A stretch of 64,000 bases of DNA. It comes from Alnus glutinosa. Lineage: Eukaryota > Streptophyta > Magnoliopsida > Fagales > Betulaceae. The notes beneath the pieces were generated by a model that saw nothing but the letters and a program-made list of their open reading frames with translations, was not told the DNA's origin and made no database searches. The DNA lies in contig NC_084898.1 of NCBI RefSeq assembly GCF_958979055.1, forward strand, positions 6,237,001 to 6,301,000, in the 5' to 3' direction. Positions 37,301 to 47,340 of the stretch are shown here, in pieces; position 1 is the stretch's first letter, and every line of letters begins with the position of its first letter. A program made the translations under genes and the position numbers.

Positions 37301-38102
37301 TGATATTAATTAAATGATTAAATTCATTATTTTCTGTCAGTTTAAGTTTTTTATTTAACATGGTACCTGAAAGAAAATATAATCACAAAGGAAAATAAAG
37401 ACAATAGCAGAAATAATAAAATGGAGAAAACAGATTTTACGTTGTTCGGTCTATGACGTATGTTAACAGGATAATGCTCAAATGACTACATTATACTTTT
37501 ATTTTTCTTGATGAATTCATAATACATGAGGCTTCTATTTATAGGAGAATTTGGGAGAGTTTAGGTAAATAAATATGGTATCACTGATTTGATTATCATT
37601 AAATTTGATAACAATAATTACAATAAATCTTTTAATTTATATCAAATCTCCTAATATACTCTATCAGTATCATCAAGGTAAAGATTCCAATCAGCTTAAT
37701 CTTTTTCTTCTGTGGTGATCATGATAGGATCCAAAATCAGGAAATTGGTGGCTTGCATTTGACGACTTTGAAACAACTGTTGGGTATTGGCCAAATTCCT
37801 TATTTACTAGTCTATCGAGCTCAGCTAGTGAGATATCATGGGGTGGAGGAGTTTACAGTGATAGCAATGAAGCTAGTCCCCCAATGGGAAGCGGCCATTT
37901 TGCAGAAGATGGCTTCAGGAAGGCTGCTAATTTTGAAAGCATTCAAATTGTTGATGAATCCAAAGACATGGTATCTCCTGATGAAAATTTACTGCACTTT
38001 TTCACAGATAACCCAAAATGTTACTCCATAGCTCCACTTGATACCCATGAAATACACCATGCTTTCTTATATGGTGGTCCTGGTGGAAATTGTGGAGACT
38101 AA
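32743..38102 (+). CDS. neprosin-domain (DUF239) secreted protein
   Basis: Seven exons: 32743-32907, 33165-33251, 34965-35165, 36694-36861, 36945-36998, 37097-37231 and 37728-38102, all GT-AG, giving 394 residues. Residues 1-26 form a signal peptide (hydrophobic LIMTPFLVLLSLSFC). Next come the pro-region (LNKPYVKSIKTEEGDIYDCIDIHKQPAFDHPLL), the KLGCPFGTVPIKR segment and the neprosin domain (YLGAAAEVNI, GWMVYPKIFGD, CFNILCPGFVQ, WWLAFDD, GYWPNSLF, PMGSGHF). Neprosins are glutamic peptidases. Here the TIQFGW site has Gln at 203 and the WGGGV site has Gly at 311, where I expect Glu. The frame is intact. Introns 2 and 3 hold a CACTA-like element and a Copia LTR. An AATAAA-like signal lies near 38147. 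Its function is unknown; an inactive paralogue is inference. Confidence 0.88.
33957..34370. repeat. tandem duplication plus CT microsatellite
   Basis: Two units each contain CGTCACAGCC, a CTTCCGGCCACCGC-type block and TCTGCTCGGTTCTCGG, followed by CT-rich tracts. The Arg/Glu or Ser/Leu-rich open frames on both strands are artefacts of the CT repeat. Confidence 0.7.
34597..34670. repeat. perfect 74-bp palindrome without spacer
   Basis: Two 37-base arms meet at 34633/34634 and match base for base. The sequence is almost entirely A/T. It lies inside the CACTA-like element. Confidence 0.9.
35789..36066 (+). mobile_element. Copia LTR and primer binding site, solo or truncated
   Basis: The LTR begins TGTTAGAATATATTTCC (35789) and ends at CA (36054). 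It is followed directly by TGGTATCAGAGG, the usual initiator-Met tRNA primer site of plant Copia elements. No gag-pol follows, only the duplicated non-coding segment. A truncated copy of the same LTR with its left flank is at 41560-41860. Confidence 0.7.
36095..36620. repeat. segmental duplicate of 29216-29780
   Basis: Lies in neprosin intron 3. Shares long ordered similarity with 29216-29780 (see that entry). Lacks the internal 41-bp duplication and the GA expansion. Confidence 0.8.
37290..37690. repeat. repeat-derived sequence in neprosin intron 6
   Basis: Starts with 'atattaattaaatgattaaattcatta', shared with the SINE-like family, then 'acatggtacctga'. A 'tttacgttgttcggtc' block follows, which recalls the U5 region of short LTR elements. 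A similar 'atttacatggttcagcag' block occurs at 38335. Class not certain. Confidence 0.35.
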
Positions 38103-38548
38103 TTCAACCCAGTTTTGGAATTTATGTAACCTTATTTCAGGTCTAAAGAATAAAAAAAATAAAAAATTCAATTTTTCAATGGAAAATACTTATAATATGA
38201 TAATGTGATTTGTTTTGTCAGCTCCATATATGCTGTATGATTGATAGCATGTAGTAAGTATGTGTTAGGATTGTTGGAACTATACAATATGTGAAAAGTA
38301 AAGAAAAAAAGGGAGAGAAAAGAGAACATATAATTTACATGGTTCAGCAGTGTTCCTACGTTCTACTAATTTTACGCTCGGGATAACTTCACAAAAGGAT
38401 ATCGAATTATACACCGTTTTGAGATAATAGTACTGAACTAGCAAAAGTCTAAAACTGGGGTATCCACATTTCCAATCGTCTCACTTAAAGACACTCTTTT
38501 AGGATTTGCTGTTAAATCCTGCTAAAATTCCCAAAATACCCTTATGTA

Positions 38549-38579
<31 letters not shown>

Positions 38580-38854
38580 TTATAAAAATTTTCAAAGATT
38601 CAGGCATGAGTATTTTTGCAAATTCGATCCGTTAAATTTTGACCAATACCTAAATCTTAAATTTTTTTTTTCCTAAAAAAAAGAGGTGTATTTTAGGTAC
38701 TCCGTTAGAATTTAACAACAAATCCTAACGGAGTACCCTTAAATAAGACGTTTAGAAATGTTGATACCTCAATTTGAAACGTTTGTTAGTTCAGTACCCA
38801 TATCTAATTAGTTTTAAATGTTTTATAAACTATTTCCATATAATGAATTGAAGT
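38103..38854. other. neprosin 3' UTR and repeats
   Basis: After the 3' UTR, 38270-38470 has an LTR-like block with 'atttacatggttcagcag'. Then 38520-38780 repeats the 150-430 sequence ('gagtatttttgcaaattcg', 'taacggagtaccc'). No gene. Confidence 0.4.
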
Positions 38855-38993
38855 AATTCAATCCCTAGATAACAAAGAAAGCGGCAGGTTAATTTATTGG
38901 ATTGATTTCAAACATGGGTCATCATTTTAAGTACTACAATTAATGAAACTAAAACACAATTAGATAATTAAAGTGGTCTGCAGCAACATGCGT
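38855..38993 (-). pseudogene. SPO11-2 duplicate fragment (exon 5 end and intron 5)
   Basis: Matches 26690-26824 of the SPO11-2 locus, sharing 'ctagataacaaagaaag', 'caggttaatttattggatt' and 'tcatcattt'. At the splice site the copy reads CTGCAG followed by ACCAC on the minus strand instead of GCACG, so the donor is gone. Similarity stops inside exon 5. Confidence 0.85.
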
Positions 38994-39029
38994 GTGTGTA
39001 CACATACATACATATATGCAATATATATA

Positions 39030-39412
39030 TGGTTTATAAATTTAAACCCTAACCCTATATATATACTATATTTAGCACTAATATATATAGGGTTGGGAAT
39101 TATATGTGTGTCTATATATATATATATAGTTTATTTGTAAATGTACGTAAACTCTAACCTTACATACTATATATAACATTAATATAGGGTTAGCTAGGGT
39201 TCAATTTGATACGTACATAAATACTGTATATTGTATTAATAACTACATGCACTTATAGTTATAAACTTAAACCCTAATTAACCCTATAATATACTATATT
39301 ACTATATATAGTACTTATAGTACATAGGGTTAGGGCATATACGTACATATATACTATATATATAGTATTAATTTACATGTATACATATGGTTAGTAAATT
39401 TAAACCCTAACC

Positions 39413-39448
<36 letters not shown>

Positions 39449-39690
39449 TATATTTAGCACTAATTACTTAACCATATATTTATAGCACTAATATATATAG
39501 AGTTAGGTTTATACATACATATATAGTATATTAATTTATACAAATATATAGTTTATGAATTTAAAACCTAACCCTAAATATATACTATATTTATCACTAA
39601 TTAATTAACCCTATACATATATATAGTTTGCCAATTAAAACCCTAACCCTATATACTATATATGGTACTAGCTAGTATAGTACCCAAACA
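39030..39690. repeat. degenerate array with telomere-like AACCCTA motifs
   Basis: Several loosely repeated units of 'taaatttaaaccctaaccctata', 'actatatttagcactaat' and 'atatatagggttagg', in both orientations, with TA-rich linkers. The CCCTAA words are isolated, not in true telomere runs. It sits between the two SPO11-2 duplicate pieces. Confidence 0.6.
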
Positions 39691-40129
39691 CTACCTCCTA
39701 AACTCTAAAACCAAAACACTAGGCCTAAATTACCTTAATTAAACCCCAAACCATAAATGTACCATAAAAAAGTACTAGCTAGACACAAACTTGGCCACCA
39801 AAATATTTTTCAAAAACTAATTCAACTATAATTTATTGTGCGAATTTCGAAGTTTGACTTTGTAAGATAAAATTAAAAAAAGTTGGATAAAATATGAATT
39901 GAAATTTGTTTTTGAAAAACTGGGTTGCCAAACATACCATTAAAACCCCTAACTAGCTATATATTTCACATAAATCCTAAACCGAGCCAACACCATAAAC
40001 CGACCAAAACAATAAACGCAAACACTTAATACGCAACTAAAACCATGCATGCATGAACTCTACTTAATAAACAGTACTCTAAAACCACCAAAATTTAGGT
40101 AATAAAATATAAAGTTAGGATAAACATAA

Positions 40130-40686
40130 TTTTGTAGCGTGTCAACCGGACACATCACAATTTTAGTGGTGTGTGAAAGTGACACGCCACTAATGTAGTG
40201 ACGTATCAGTTTGACACGTCACTAAATCTGTGATGTGTCAAACTGACACACCACTAATGTAGCGACATGTCAGTTGGACACGTCACTTAATAGTGACATG
40301 TTACTTTTACACATCACAAATTTAGCGGCGTGTCGGTTGATACGTCACAACTTTAGTAATGTGTCAAACTGGCGAATCATTAAATTAGAGGCATGTTAAA
40401 CTGACACATCACTATTTAATGGCATGTCAGTTTTACACGTCACTAATAATTTAAACAAAAAAAAAATGAATAAATATTTAGCGACGTGGCACTCTTGCCA
40501 CATCACTACTTAGTGGTGTGTTTATTTTGCCACGCCACTAATTAGTGATGTGGCAAAATTTACACATCACTAAAAAATTAGTGACATGGCAAACAGTACC
40601 ACGTCAATAATTAGTGACATGGCCAAAAATAAATAAATAAATAAACATTGTAGACATGTCATTAAACCTACAGTTTTTTTGTAGTG
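40130..40686. mobile_element. CACTA-like element end with subterminal repeats
   Basis: Dense alternation of 'gtgacacgtcacta' and 'tagtgacatgtca' variants, ending at 40686 in TTTTTTTGTAGTG, the complement of a CACTACAAAAA terminus. The left terminus was not located; it may be near 40130 or further left. The end abuts the SPO11-2 exon 1 copy exactly. Confidence 0.55.
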
Positions 40687-41085
40687 AGAAATTGTTAGCC
40701 CAAAAGGAGGGAGGAAGTCAGCGTAGCAAAGGCTTTGATCGGAGAAGAACCGCGCGCATTGATGATTCACGTAGATCTTCCATTTTGTGGAGCGGACTGT
40801 ACGTGTTCTTGGAGAAATTTAAAATTTGTGATTGGCTCGCAAAGCCAAGGGAATTGATGATCGAGTACCCTGCATGCTGTATGCCCTCAAGCCTTAGTGG
40901 TATGCAAAATAGGCTCTTGTAATAGAATATGTAACTATTTATTATGTAATAACTATTATGTTGGTTCATTTGTTTTTTATTCTTGGGAATAACTATTTCA
41001 TAGGATTATTCATTCCTCAAAACAAATAATATTTTTCCAAAAAAGGAGGGGAACTACTACTTATTTCCTGTGGGAATAACACATC
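40687..41085 (-). pseudogene. SPO11-2 duplicate fragment (exon 1 and promoter)
   Basis: Matches the SPO11-2 exon 1, 5' UTR and promoter at 27832-28300. The start and MEDLRESSMR are kept, but a 2-base change (cgcgcgcattgatg against cgcatcgagg) shifts the frame after residue 10. The copy also includes the left end of the PIF-like element upstream of the real gene, so the duplication came after that insertion. Not a functional gene. Confidence 0.85.
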
Positions 41086-41559
41086 ATAATATTCTTCCAA
41101 TAAAACCCTCAACAAGAACGACTGAAAAAATTGCAACAGACAAAACCCATCATCATCAACTCTTCCAAGTCTCTCTCTCTCTCTGTCTCTATCTCTAAAC
41201 CCCTCAAAACCATAATCTCTCATAAAGCAACATGAAAACTTTTCCAGCATTTCTCTGGCTTCATAGTCGCAATGCAAAAAGAATAGAGATTGTTTTGATT
41301 AGCATATATATAAGCTAGGCTCCGTTTGTTTTGACGTAAAACTTTTTTTCAGAAAATGTTTTTCTTTTTGTTTTTGTTTTTTTTTTTGTTTTTGTTTTTT
41401 TTTTTTTTTTGTTTTTTTTTTCTTTTTTGGTGTTTGGTATGACCCAAAATCTTAGTCAAATTGAAAACATTTTCGGTTGACTAGAAAAGCCTCATTTAAA
41501 CTGCGTAAAATGGTTTCCCTTTATTATTTCTGTAAATCATTTTAAGGATTTGTTTTGCT

Positions 41560-41860
41560 GTTTTTCTTTAAAAATATGTGAAGGAAATTACATGATCACA
41601 ATTTCTTAGCATTACGTAATTTTTTTATGTTTAAAAAGTTAAAAGAAAAGTTCTTTAAAAATATAAATTAAAATTGTATTATAAGTGTGAGAATATATTT
41701 TCATATAATTGTGATTGTAATGAAATCCTTGTGTTGATAATCAAATCCTTATGATTTGATTACCTTAGTTATATTGTATTCACCTACACATTTTTCCTAT
41801 AAATGTGGATCATTGGTACTGTAAACATCATCAATAATAAGAGCAAAAACGTAAGTTTCT
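41560..41860 (+). repeat. duplicate of 35650-35950 with partial Copia LTR
   Basis: Shares 'ggatttgttttgctgtttttctt', cut here to its first part, 'aaggaaattacatgatc', 'aatttcttagcattac' and 'aatccttatgattt' with 35650-35950, including the first about 160 bp of the LTR. It continues left of the LTR start, so it is a segmental copy and not an independent insertion. Confidence 0.7.
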
Positions 41861-41869
41861 TTTGGTTTG

Positions 41870-42425
41870 CGGAATGAGTATTCCATTGAAAAATTAAATA
41901 GTTATTACTGGGAATAAAAGAGAGTGAAATGGAGTGACTATTCATACTCTTTACTTTAGTAACAACTCATATACTTTAATTGAAATCCAATCAAAATTAC
42001 TAAAAGAAACCCCACATTATTATTATTATTATTATTTAAAAAAAAAGTTAAAAATAAAAACTCAAATTAAAAAAAATAAAAAAAAATTGAAAACTAGTGG
42101 GTGGCCGACCATCCCTTGGCCACCCCCAAATACTCATCAGGGGTGGCACAAATGCTCTAGGGGTGGTCGCACCATCCCCGGCTCCATATGTGGGTGGTCG
42201 GTCAGCCACTGTAAATAGCTTTTCTTTTTTATTTTATTTTAAAAAAAAATTTGAAAGAAAATAGAAAATAATAATTGTTTTTTTTTTTTCCCCCCTAAAA
42301 AATGTAGTTTATTCCTTTCATTTTTTAGAGGAATATGTATTCTTCTTTGTAAGCGAATAATTATTCCAATTTCAATAACTATCAGAAGGAACACACTTCT
42401 ACCGAACAAAATAATGCCTATTTAA
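41870..42425. mobile_element. PIF/Harbinger-like MITE with GC-rich core
   Basis: 'tttggtttgcggaatgagtattcc' type left end (cut: TTTGGTTTGCGGAATG) and ATTCC/GGAAT inverted motifs on both sides. The core at 42095-42215 holds GGGTGGCCGACCATCCC, GGGGTGGTCGCACCATCCCC and GTGGTCGGTCAGCCAC. The termini are degraded. Confidence 0.5.
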
Positions 42426-43629
42426 TGAAAATAACTAGTCAATTTCAGAGGTCTATTCTCATATTCCTCACTCTCCTCTTACTCGGTGTTCGCAGTGCAC
42501 CACATCCATCACTAGCTACTCTATCATATCTTAGAAGTATTACAGGGACTTCTCAAAGATCAACGTCAAGAAAATTTTTATTTTTTTTCTGAGCAATTAA
42601 TACATAGAAAAGGAGAAGGGAAGAAAAAAGATTTATTTGTAATAACAGTAGTACGTAGTACTTATACACAGTTATACTAATAATAGAAAAAGTAATATCA
42701 ATATTAAATAATGTATTATATATTTGGACTTATTCATAGACTACATATATTGAATATATATTGGTAAAATCTCACTTCTCCCTTGAAACTATATAATAAT
42801 ATTATAAATATTAATGATATACCATTCAGAAAAGTGGTTTCCGGCGTCAAAGTTTTGAATAAAAAAATCAAACGGAAGACTACACGCGGTTTGTCAAATC
42901 CATTCCGCGTGGTATGTATTTATACATGCAGCCCCCCATCCAAAATCAATCTTTTCAATTTTCAAACCTCTCTAGTTGCATGGGAGTAAGGGTAGTGCCA
43001 TGGTGGTCACCATTCTTGACCTTCCCTGCAATTTACGGAGCAAGTTGCTTCCTATATTCTTCCCTTTTTCCTAACCATCCCTCCCTATAGGCTTGTGGGC
43101 TAGCTGCTTTCTCATGTGTCCCTTTTATGATCAAGCTAAGATCGAACGAGTATATGTATATATGTCACTCTGGCTATATAGCTAGTTGCAAGCATGCAGT
43201 AATTAAGTGATGACTTTTTTTTTTTCTTTGACTCTATCGATCGGGCCCGGGTATATATATATATATTTCTTGTCTTTGAACGGCGTTTAACGTACCCAGC
43301 TGTGGCCTTATGGGCATGTCTTTGTTTCTTGTGAAAGTAAACTTGACTTTGTCAATTTACAAACTTTAGCTTGCTTTTGTGCGTGCGGAAGGGGAGATGG
43401 CATGGACCAACCAAGATAGCCTAGGTAGGATCTAGCTAGACTAGCTTCTATATATTGTGCTCGAATCAAGGGTAAGATACGTGAGCAATGGTCACCACCA
43501 TAAGCCCATTACAGCTGAATATGACATGCACTAGGTTTGTAGATATCTAATGTACGTAAATAAGGCTTTTATAGTGATCTATCTTGAGAATGTTTGTCTT
43601 TGTTAACTCGTCATTTATTCTAAAAACTT
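42426..43629. other. intergenic DNA
   Basis: Mostly unique-looking sequence with TA-rich patches. No gene or clear repeat was recognised. Confidence 0.35.
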
Positions 43630-43855
43630 AAGCTTATAAGGCGAAGTAAATTTAATCATTTAATCAATATTTTAACATTAGTGTGGGGGCTCAAACTTCC
43701 TTTTGATAGGTGAGGCCTAACACGCAAAATATTTAATTGAAATGGGAGGTAAATAAAGGAGACAATTTGAACTCATGACATTTGTTGTTAAATCACTACT
43801 TATCCCAAAACCTTAAGTTTATAGGAAGAGATAAATTTATTTAATATCTTTAACA
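43630..43855 (-). repeat. SINE-like dispersed repeat
   Basis: Contains 'tcaatattttaacatt', 'gggggctcaaac', 'gataggtgaggcc' and 'aatatttaattgaaatggg', as in the 11.7-kb copy. Confidence 0.45.
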
Positions 43856-43929
43856 GTCTTATTATATTCTTCACTACTAATCCAAGCTATCTTTTGATGT
43901 TAATTAGCTAAATTCAGATTTCCGCCCCG

Positions 43930-44610
43930 CCTCCATACCCCTAATTGATTTCCCCTCCACCGGTTCTCAATCCACCTTTTGCCAATTATTGGTTCTACAC
44001 GTGCACCCCACACGTCGTTGTGGCACACGTGAGTTACATGTGCTATCGCCACTTTTGGTTTCAAGTAGCAGATTCTAGACTCTTCTACACTACTGATTCC
44101 TTTGGCTCTCTTTTTGTGGAGGCCTCTCGGTGCGAAGATATTGTCCTTGATATTATTTGTCTTTCAGTTATTGATCGAAAGGGTCTCCATTACAGTTTGT
44201 TATGTCTTCTCTTGGTCTCACCAACTCATTTATAAGCTGGTATGATACTAAAAAGAAACACAAGAGTGCCTTCGGATACACTGACAATAGTACCCCGGCC
44301 ACTATGGGCTGCTACAACGAGCTTAGTTGGTATGATCATACTAAGAAACACAAGAGTGCCTTCGGATACATTAACAATACTGGCCCCACCATGGGCCGCT
44401 ACAACCAGCTCAGTTGGCAACTTTTTCACATACTCGCTTCGATCTTTCATCTCAAGGATTCTGCCAGAGCTGTGGAAAGACCCTGCTTGAATATTAATAT
44501 AATTGTTGTTAAGGGTAGTTTTCTTTAATTGTCCTGTAATGATTTTGGTTTCTCTTTGTTGTTTGGTTTCTAGCGATTAGTTTATGTTGATCTCATCTAT
44601 ATATGTTAAA
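43930..44610 (+). other. retroposon-like segment with a repeated coding-like motif
   Basis: Open frames at 43945-44235 and 44202-44528 match no family I recognise. Within the second, units at 44238-44327 (90 bp) and 44328-44414 (87 bp) are tandem copies: each encodes KKHKSAFGY and a following MGxYNxLSW. The segment ends near 44610 in an A run (aaaaaaaa), as a reverse-transcribed insert would. The product is unknown, and a real gene is doubtful. Confidence 0.3.
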
Positions 44611-44714
44611 AAAAATCTCTTGCTTAATATCTAACATAAAATATATATATAATTTTGTTTTTATTTGAATGATTCTTTCATTTATTTTTTATTTTTTAAA
44701 AAAATGTGTGTAAT

Positions 44715-44960
44715 TCTAATATGACAGGTTAGAATATTAATTAAATGATTAAATTCATTATTTCTTATTAGCTTAAACTTTTAAAATAAGTGCTGATTTT
44801 ACGTAGTATCAAAATAAATTAAAGTCAAGAATTTGAACCTTGATTTCACAATTAATTTAGTTCAAATTTCAATTAAATATTCAATATAAATTTAAGCCTA
44901 CACATGCATAAAGAAGAGTTTTTTAAAATATTAATTAAATAAGTAAATTTATCATATTTA
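44715..44960 (+). repeat. SINE-like dispersed repeat
   Basis: 'gttagaatattaattaaatg' at the left, then 'agcttaaactttt', 'gtagtatc', 'gaatttgaacc' and a TA-rich right end. Plus-strand copy of the family at 11.7, 43.6 and 46.9 kb. Confidence 0.45.
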
Positions 44961-45304
44961 CTGTTAACTTATACTTTGAAATAAGTAACATTAGAAGATG
45001 TAGATGAAGGTAAACGAATGACATTAAAATGTTTGACTAAATGAAAGACGTATACGGTTTAAATCACCGACGAAGAAAGAGTGTGAGCGTGGAGATTTTA
45101 TCAAAAGATTCCAAATTATTGGTCCTAGATTATAGACGACTACCAAGCATAGTCGCGCGAGTAGTTAAAATTGATACTCGCGCCCACTAGTGCCCTCGCC
45201 CACAAAAGCATAAGACGTACACACCACCTCCGCTACACGTCACCACGGAAGATTTGAGAGAAAATCTAAAGCGAATACACTTGCTGCGAGTATGGTCGCA
45301 GCTT

Positions 45305-45325
45305 TTGACTTTCAAAAAAGTCAAC
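45305..45325. promoter_or_regulatory. inverted pair of W-boxes upstream of the WRKY gene
   Basis: TTGACT (45305-45310) and AGTCAAC (45319-45325) form two convergent W-box cores (TTGAC). They lie about 90-105 bp upstream of the TATA box. W-boxes are WRKY binding sites, so self- or cross-regulation is plausible. Confidence 0.6.
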
Positions 45326-45410
45326 TAAATAGAAATTCAAAGCGGTTTAGAGTGAAAGGAAGAAAATCCAAAACAAGCTTTCGAGAAGTTTTCTCACTTG
45401 ATCTCTCCAA

Positions 45411-45418
45411 TATAAAAA
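45411..45418 (+). promoter_or_regulatory. TATA box of the WRKY gene
   Basis: TATAAAAA, about 145 bp upstream of the start codon, in a CT-rich 5' leader context usual for plant promoters. Confidence 0.6.
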
Positions 45419-45562
45419 CCAAGCCCTGCTTTCAGTTTCCTCATAAATCTGTTTGCAGTTCTCTGACAGCGTATAAATTCAGTCCATTCTTCATCTTCTC
45501 TTCTGGTCTGTCTGTCAATCTCTCTTTCTTTTTCTTTGTTCTTGGCGACTGATTTTGCATGC

Positions 45563-46686
45563 ATGGAGGGCTGGGATTTGCAGGCTGTAGTAAGAGGATG
45601 CATAGATGAAGCCCCCGCCGCTTTCTTGGCCAACCCAGAATCTCGTTTTGCTCCTTTGAGTGCTGTAAAAGATGTCGATCTTTTAAGCTTTCCTGAAATC
45701 AGTGATACCAGAACAGTTTTAGATGAACTAGAAAACCTTTACAAGCCCTTCTACCCCGTTTCCTCGCAAGCCATCCTTGCCAGCTCGGCCAGCTCCATAT
45801 CTGTTCCTAAAGAACTCAAAGAAGCAGAACAGCAGCAAATAAAGAAAAAACAAACAGCTGCACACAGAAGAATAAGGTTGGTTATTTGGTGTAAAAGTTC
45901 GCTAATTCTAACTTAGATTTCTTATATGTTAGAGTTAAATTGTGATTTAATACAGTACGAGAGCAAAGATCTTGAGTTCAAACTCTGTTTCTGTTAAATT
46001 CATCTACTCTTATCAGTTCAAGGTGAAAATTTATTCATGAAAATTCCGAAAAGTTTACAATTTTTTTTCTTCCTATAAACTACGGCAGAAAGAATCAGAA
46101 CAAGGTGGTGCAACAGGTGGCTGCCAGCGAGGGACATGGCTCAGATTTGTGGGCGTGGCGGAAATACGGTCAGAAACCCATCAAGGGATCGCCATATCCG
46201 AGAAGCTATTACAGGTGCAGTAGTTCAAAAGGGTGTTCAGCAAGAAAACAAGTGGAAAGGAGCCATTCGGATCCGGGAATTTTCATTGTAACCTACACTT
46301 CAGAGCACAATCACACCCATCCAACTCGCCGGAACTCCCTTGCCGGCAGCAGGCGTACCAAGTTCCCGGCGCCCGAAAAGAAAGGCAACTTTTCTCCGAC
46401 AACCCCTTTGATGGCGGCAGCAGCCATTGAGGATGAGTTTGTGCAAAGTGAGAAAGTGAAGAATCACGAGGAAGAGCAAATAGTACAAGGAAATGAAGGT
46501 AATAATATAATTTCCATGCCTGATATAATATTGGACAACGAATTATTCTTTCCAAGCCTAGAGGATTTTGTAGAACTGGCCGGAGAACCGGCCTTGGATG
46601 GTTTCCTTTTGGACCAATTATTGGATAACTGTCCTTTACCTTGGTTCAATATTGACAAATCCACGGCCGTAGGTGATGGTCACTGA
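45563..46686 (+). CDS. WRKY transcription factor, group IIe (WRKY22/27/29-like)
   Basis: A nuclear DNA-binding factor for W-boxes; group IIe members act in immunity and senescence. Two exons, 45563-45876 and 46089-46686, giving 303 residues. WRKYGQK is at 128-134, followed by [14 protein letters not shown]. The zinc ligands C148, C154, H178 and H180 fit C-X5-C-X23-H-X-H. The [11 protein letters not shown] basic stretch just before the domain is the IIe mark, and an acidic, aromatic C-terminus ([14 protein letters not shown]) resembles an activation region. The start is the ATG of [10 protein letters not shown]; a TTG-type upstream extension is not needed. The single intron lies just before the domain. 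The usual intron inside the domain at the PR codon is absent. A SINE-like scrap sits in the intron. Confidence 0.93.
45930..46020 (+). repeat. SINE-like scrap in the WRKY intron
   Basis: 'aatacagtacgagagcaaag' followed by 'cttgagttcaaactctg' matches the head of the dispersed family (B-box-like GAGTTCAAACTC). Confidence 0.4.
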
Positions 46687-46862
46687 CATAAAGGAGGATC
46701 ATGGGTTACTCAAGGCTTCAATTTCTCAAAACATGCAAATTGTAATTTAGTTTTCCTTCTCTTTTGCCCTAATCCGTTTTGTAATTTAGATTCCAACTTC
46801 ACTGAAAATATATAGTTTTCAGGTATTAATTTGACAAAAGATGTGTTTGTATGTTATAAATG
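46687..46862 (+). other. WRKY 3' UTR and spacer
   Basis: Presumed 3' UTR. No additional feature. Confidence 0.35.
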
Positions 46863-47340
46863 TTAGAATATTAATTAAAGGGTTAATTGCATTTATCGTC
46901 TCTAATTATCATCATTTTAGCAATGTTTTGTTGAATGTTTCAATCTTTATAATGTTCCTCCCAATTCATTATTGCAATCTAAAATGATAAAAATATCATT
47001 CACTATATAAAATATAGCCTCCTTTTCTTTTTTTCTTTTTTCTTTTTTCTTTTTATGAATTTTGAATTTTCTACATTGTATTATTATTTTTTAATTATTT
47101 TGGATCACTGAAGGAGAATATTGCAACCTTAATAGTAGATTGGAGAGACATTGCAACAATGATAGTTAGAAGGGGTGAATGTATTTTTTTTCTTTTAATT
47201 AAATGATTAAATTTATATTTTTTTTTATTAATTTAAGCTTTTAGAGTAACAATTAATTCAATATAGTATCGTAACAAAATCTTGAGTTTGAATCATATTC
47301 TTTCATTCATCTCATATTTTATTTAGCTATGCGAAATAAT
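46863..47340 (+). repeat. SINE-like repeat interrupted by another element
   Basis: The left end 'gttagaatattaatta' (46863) is cut off, and the remainder ('aattaaatgattaaatt', 'taatttaagctttt', 'cttgagtttgaatc') resumes at about 47203. The 0.32 kb between starts 'aagggttaattgcatt' and ends 'agaaggggtgaatgtatt', consistent with an inserted MITE or short LTR piece with weak inverted ends. Confidence 0.5.

Noticed and set aside
39030..39690. True interstitial telomere
   Set aside because: CCCTAA words are isolated or in pairs and in both orientations, with no long head-to-tail run.
40687..40920. A second SPO11-2 gene start
   Set aside because: The frame shifts after ten residues, exons 2-4 are missing and the exon 5 donor is lost; called a pseudogene fragment.
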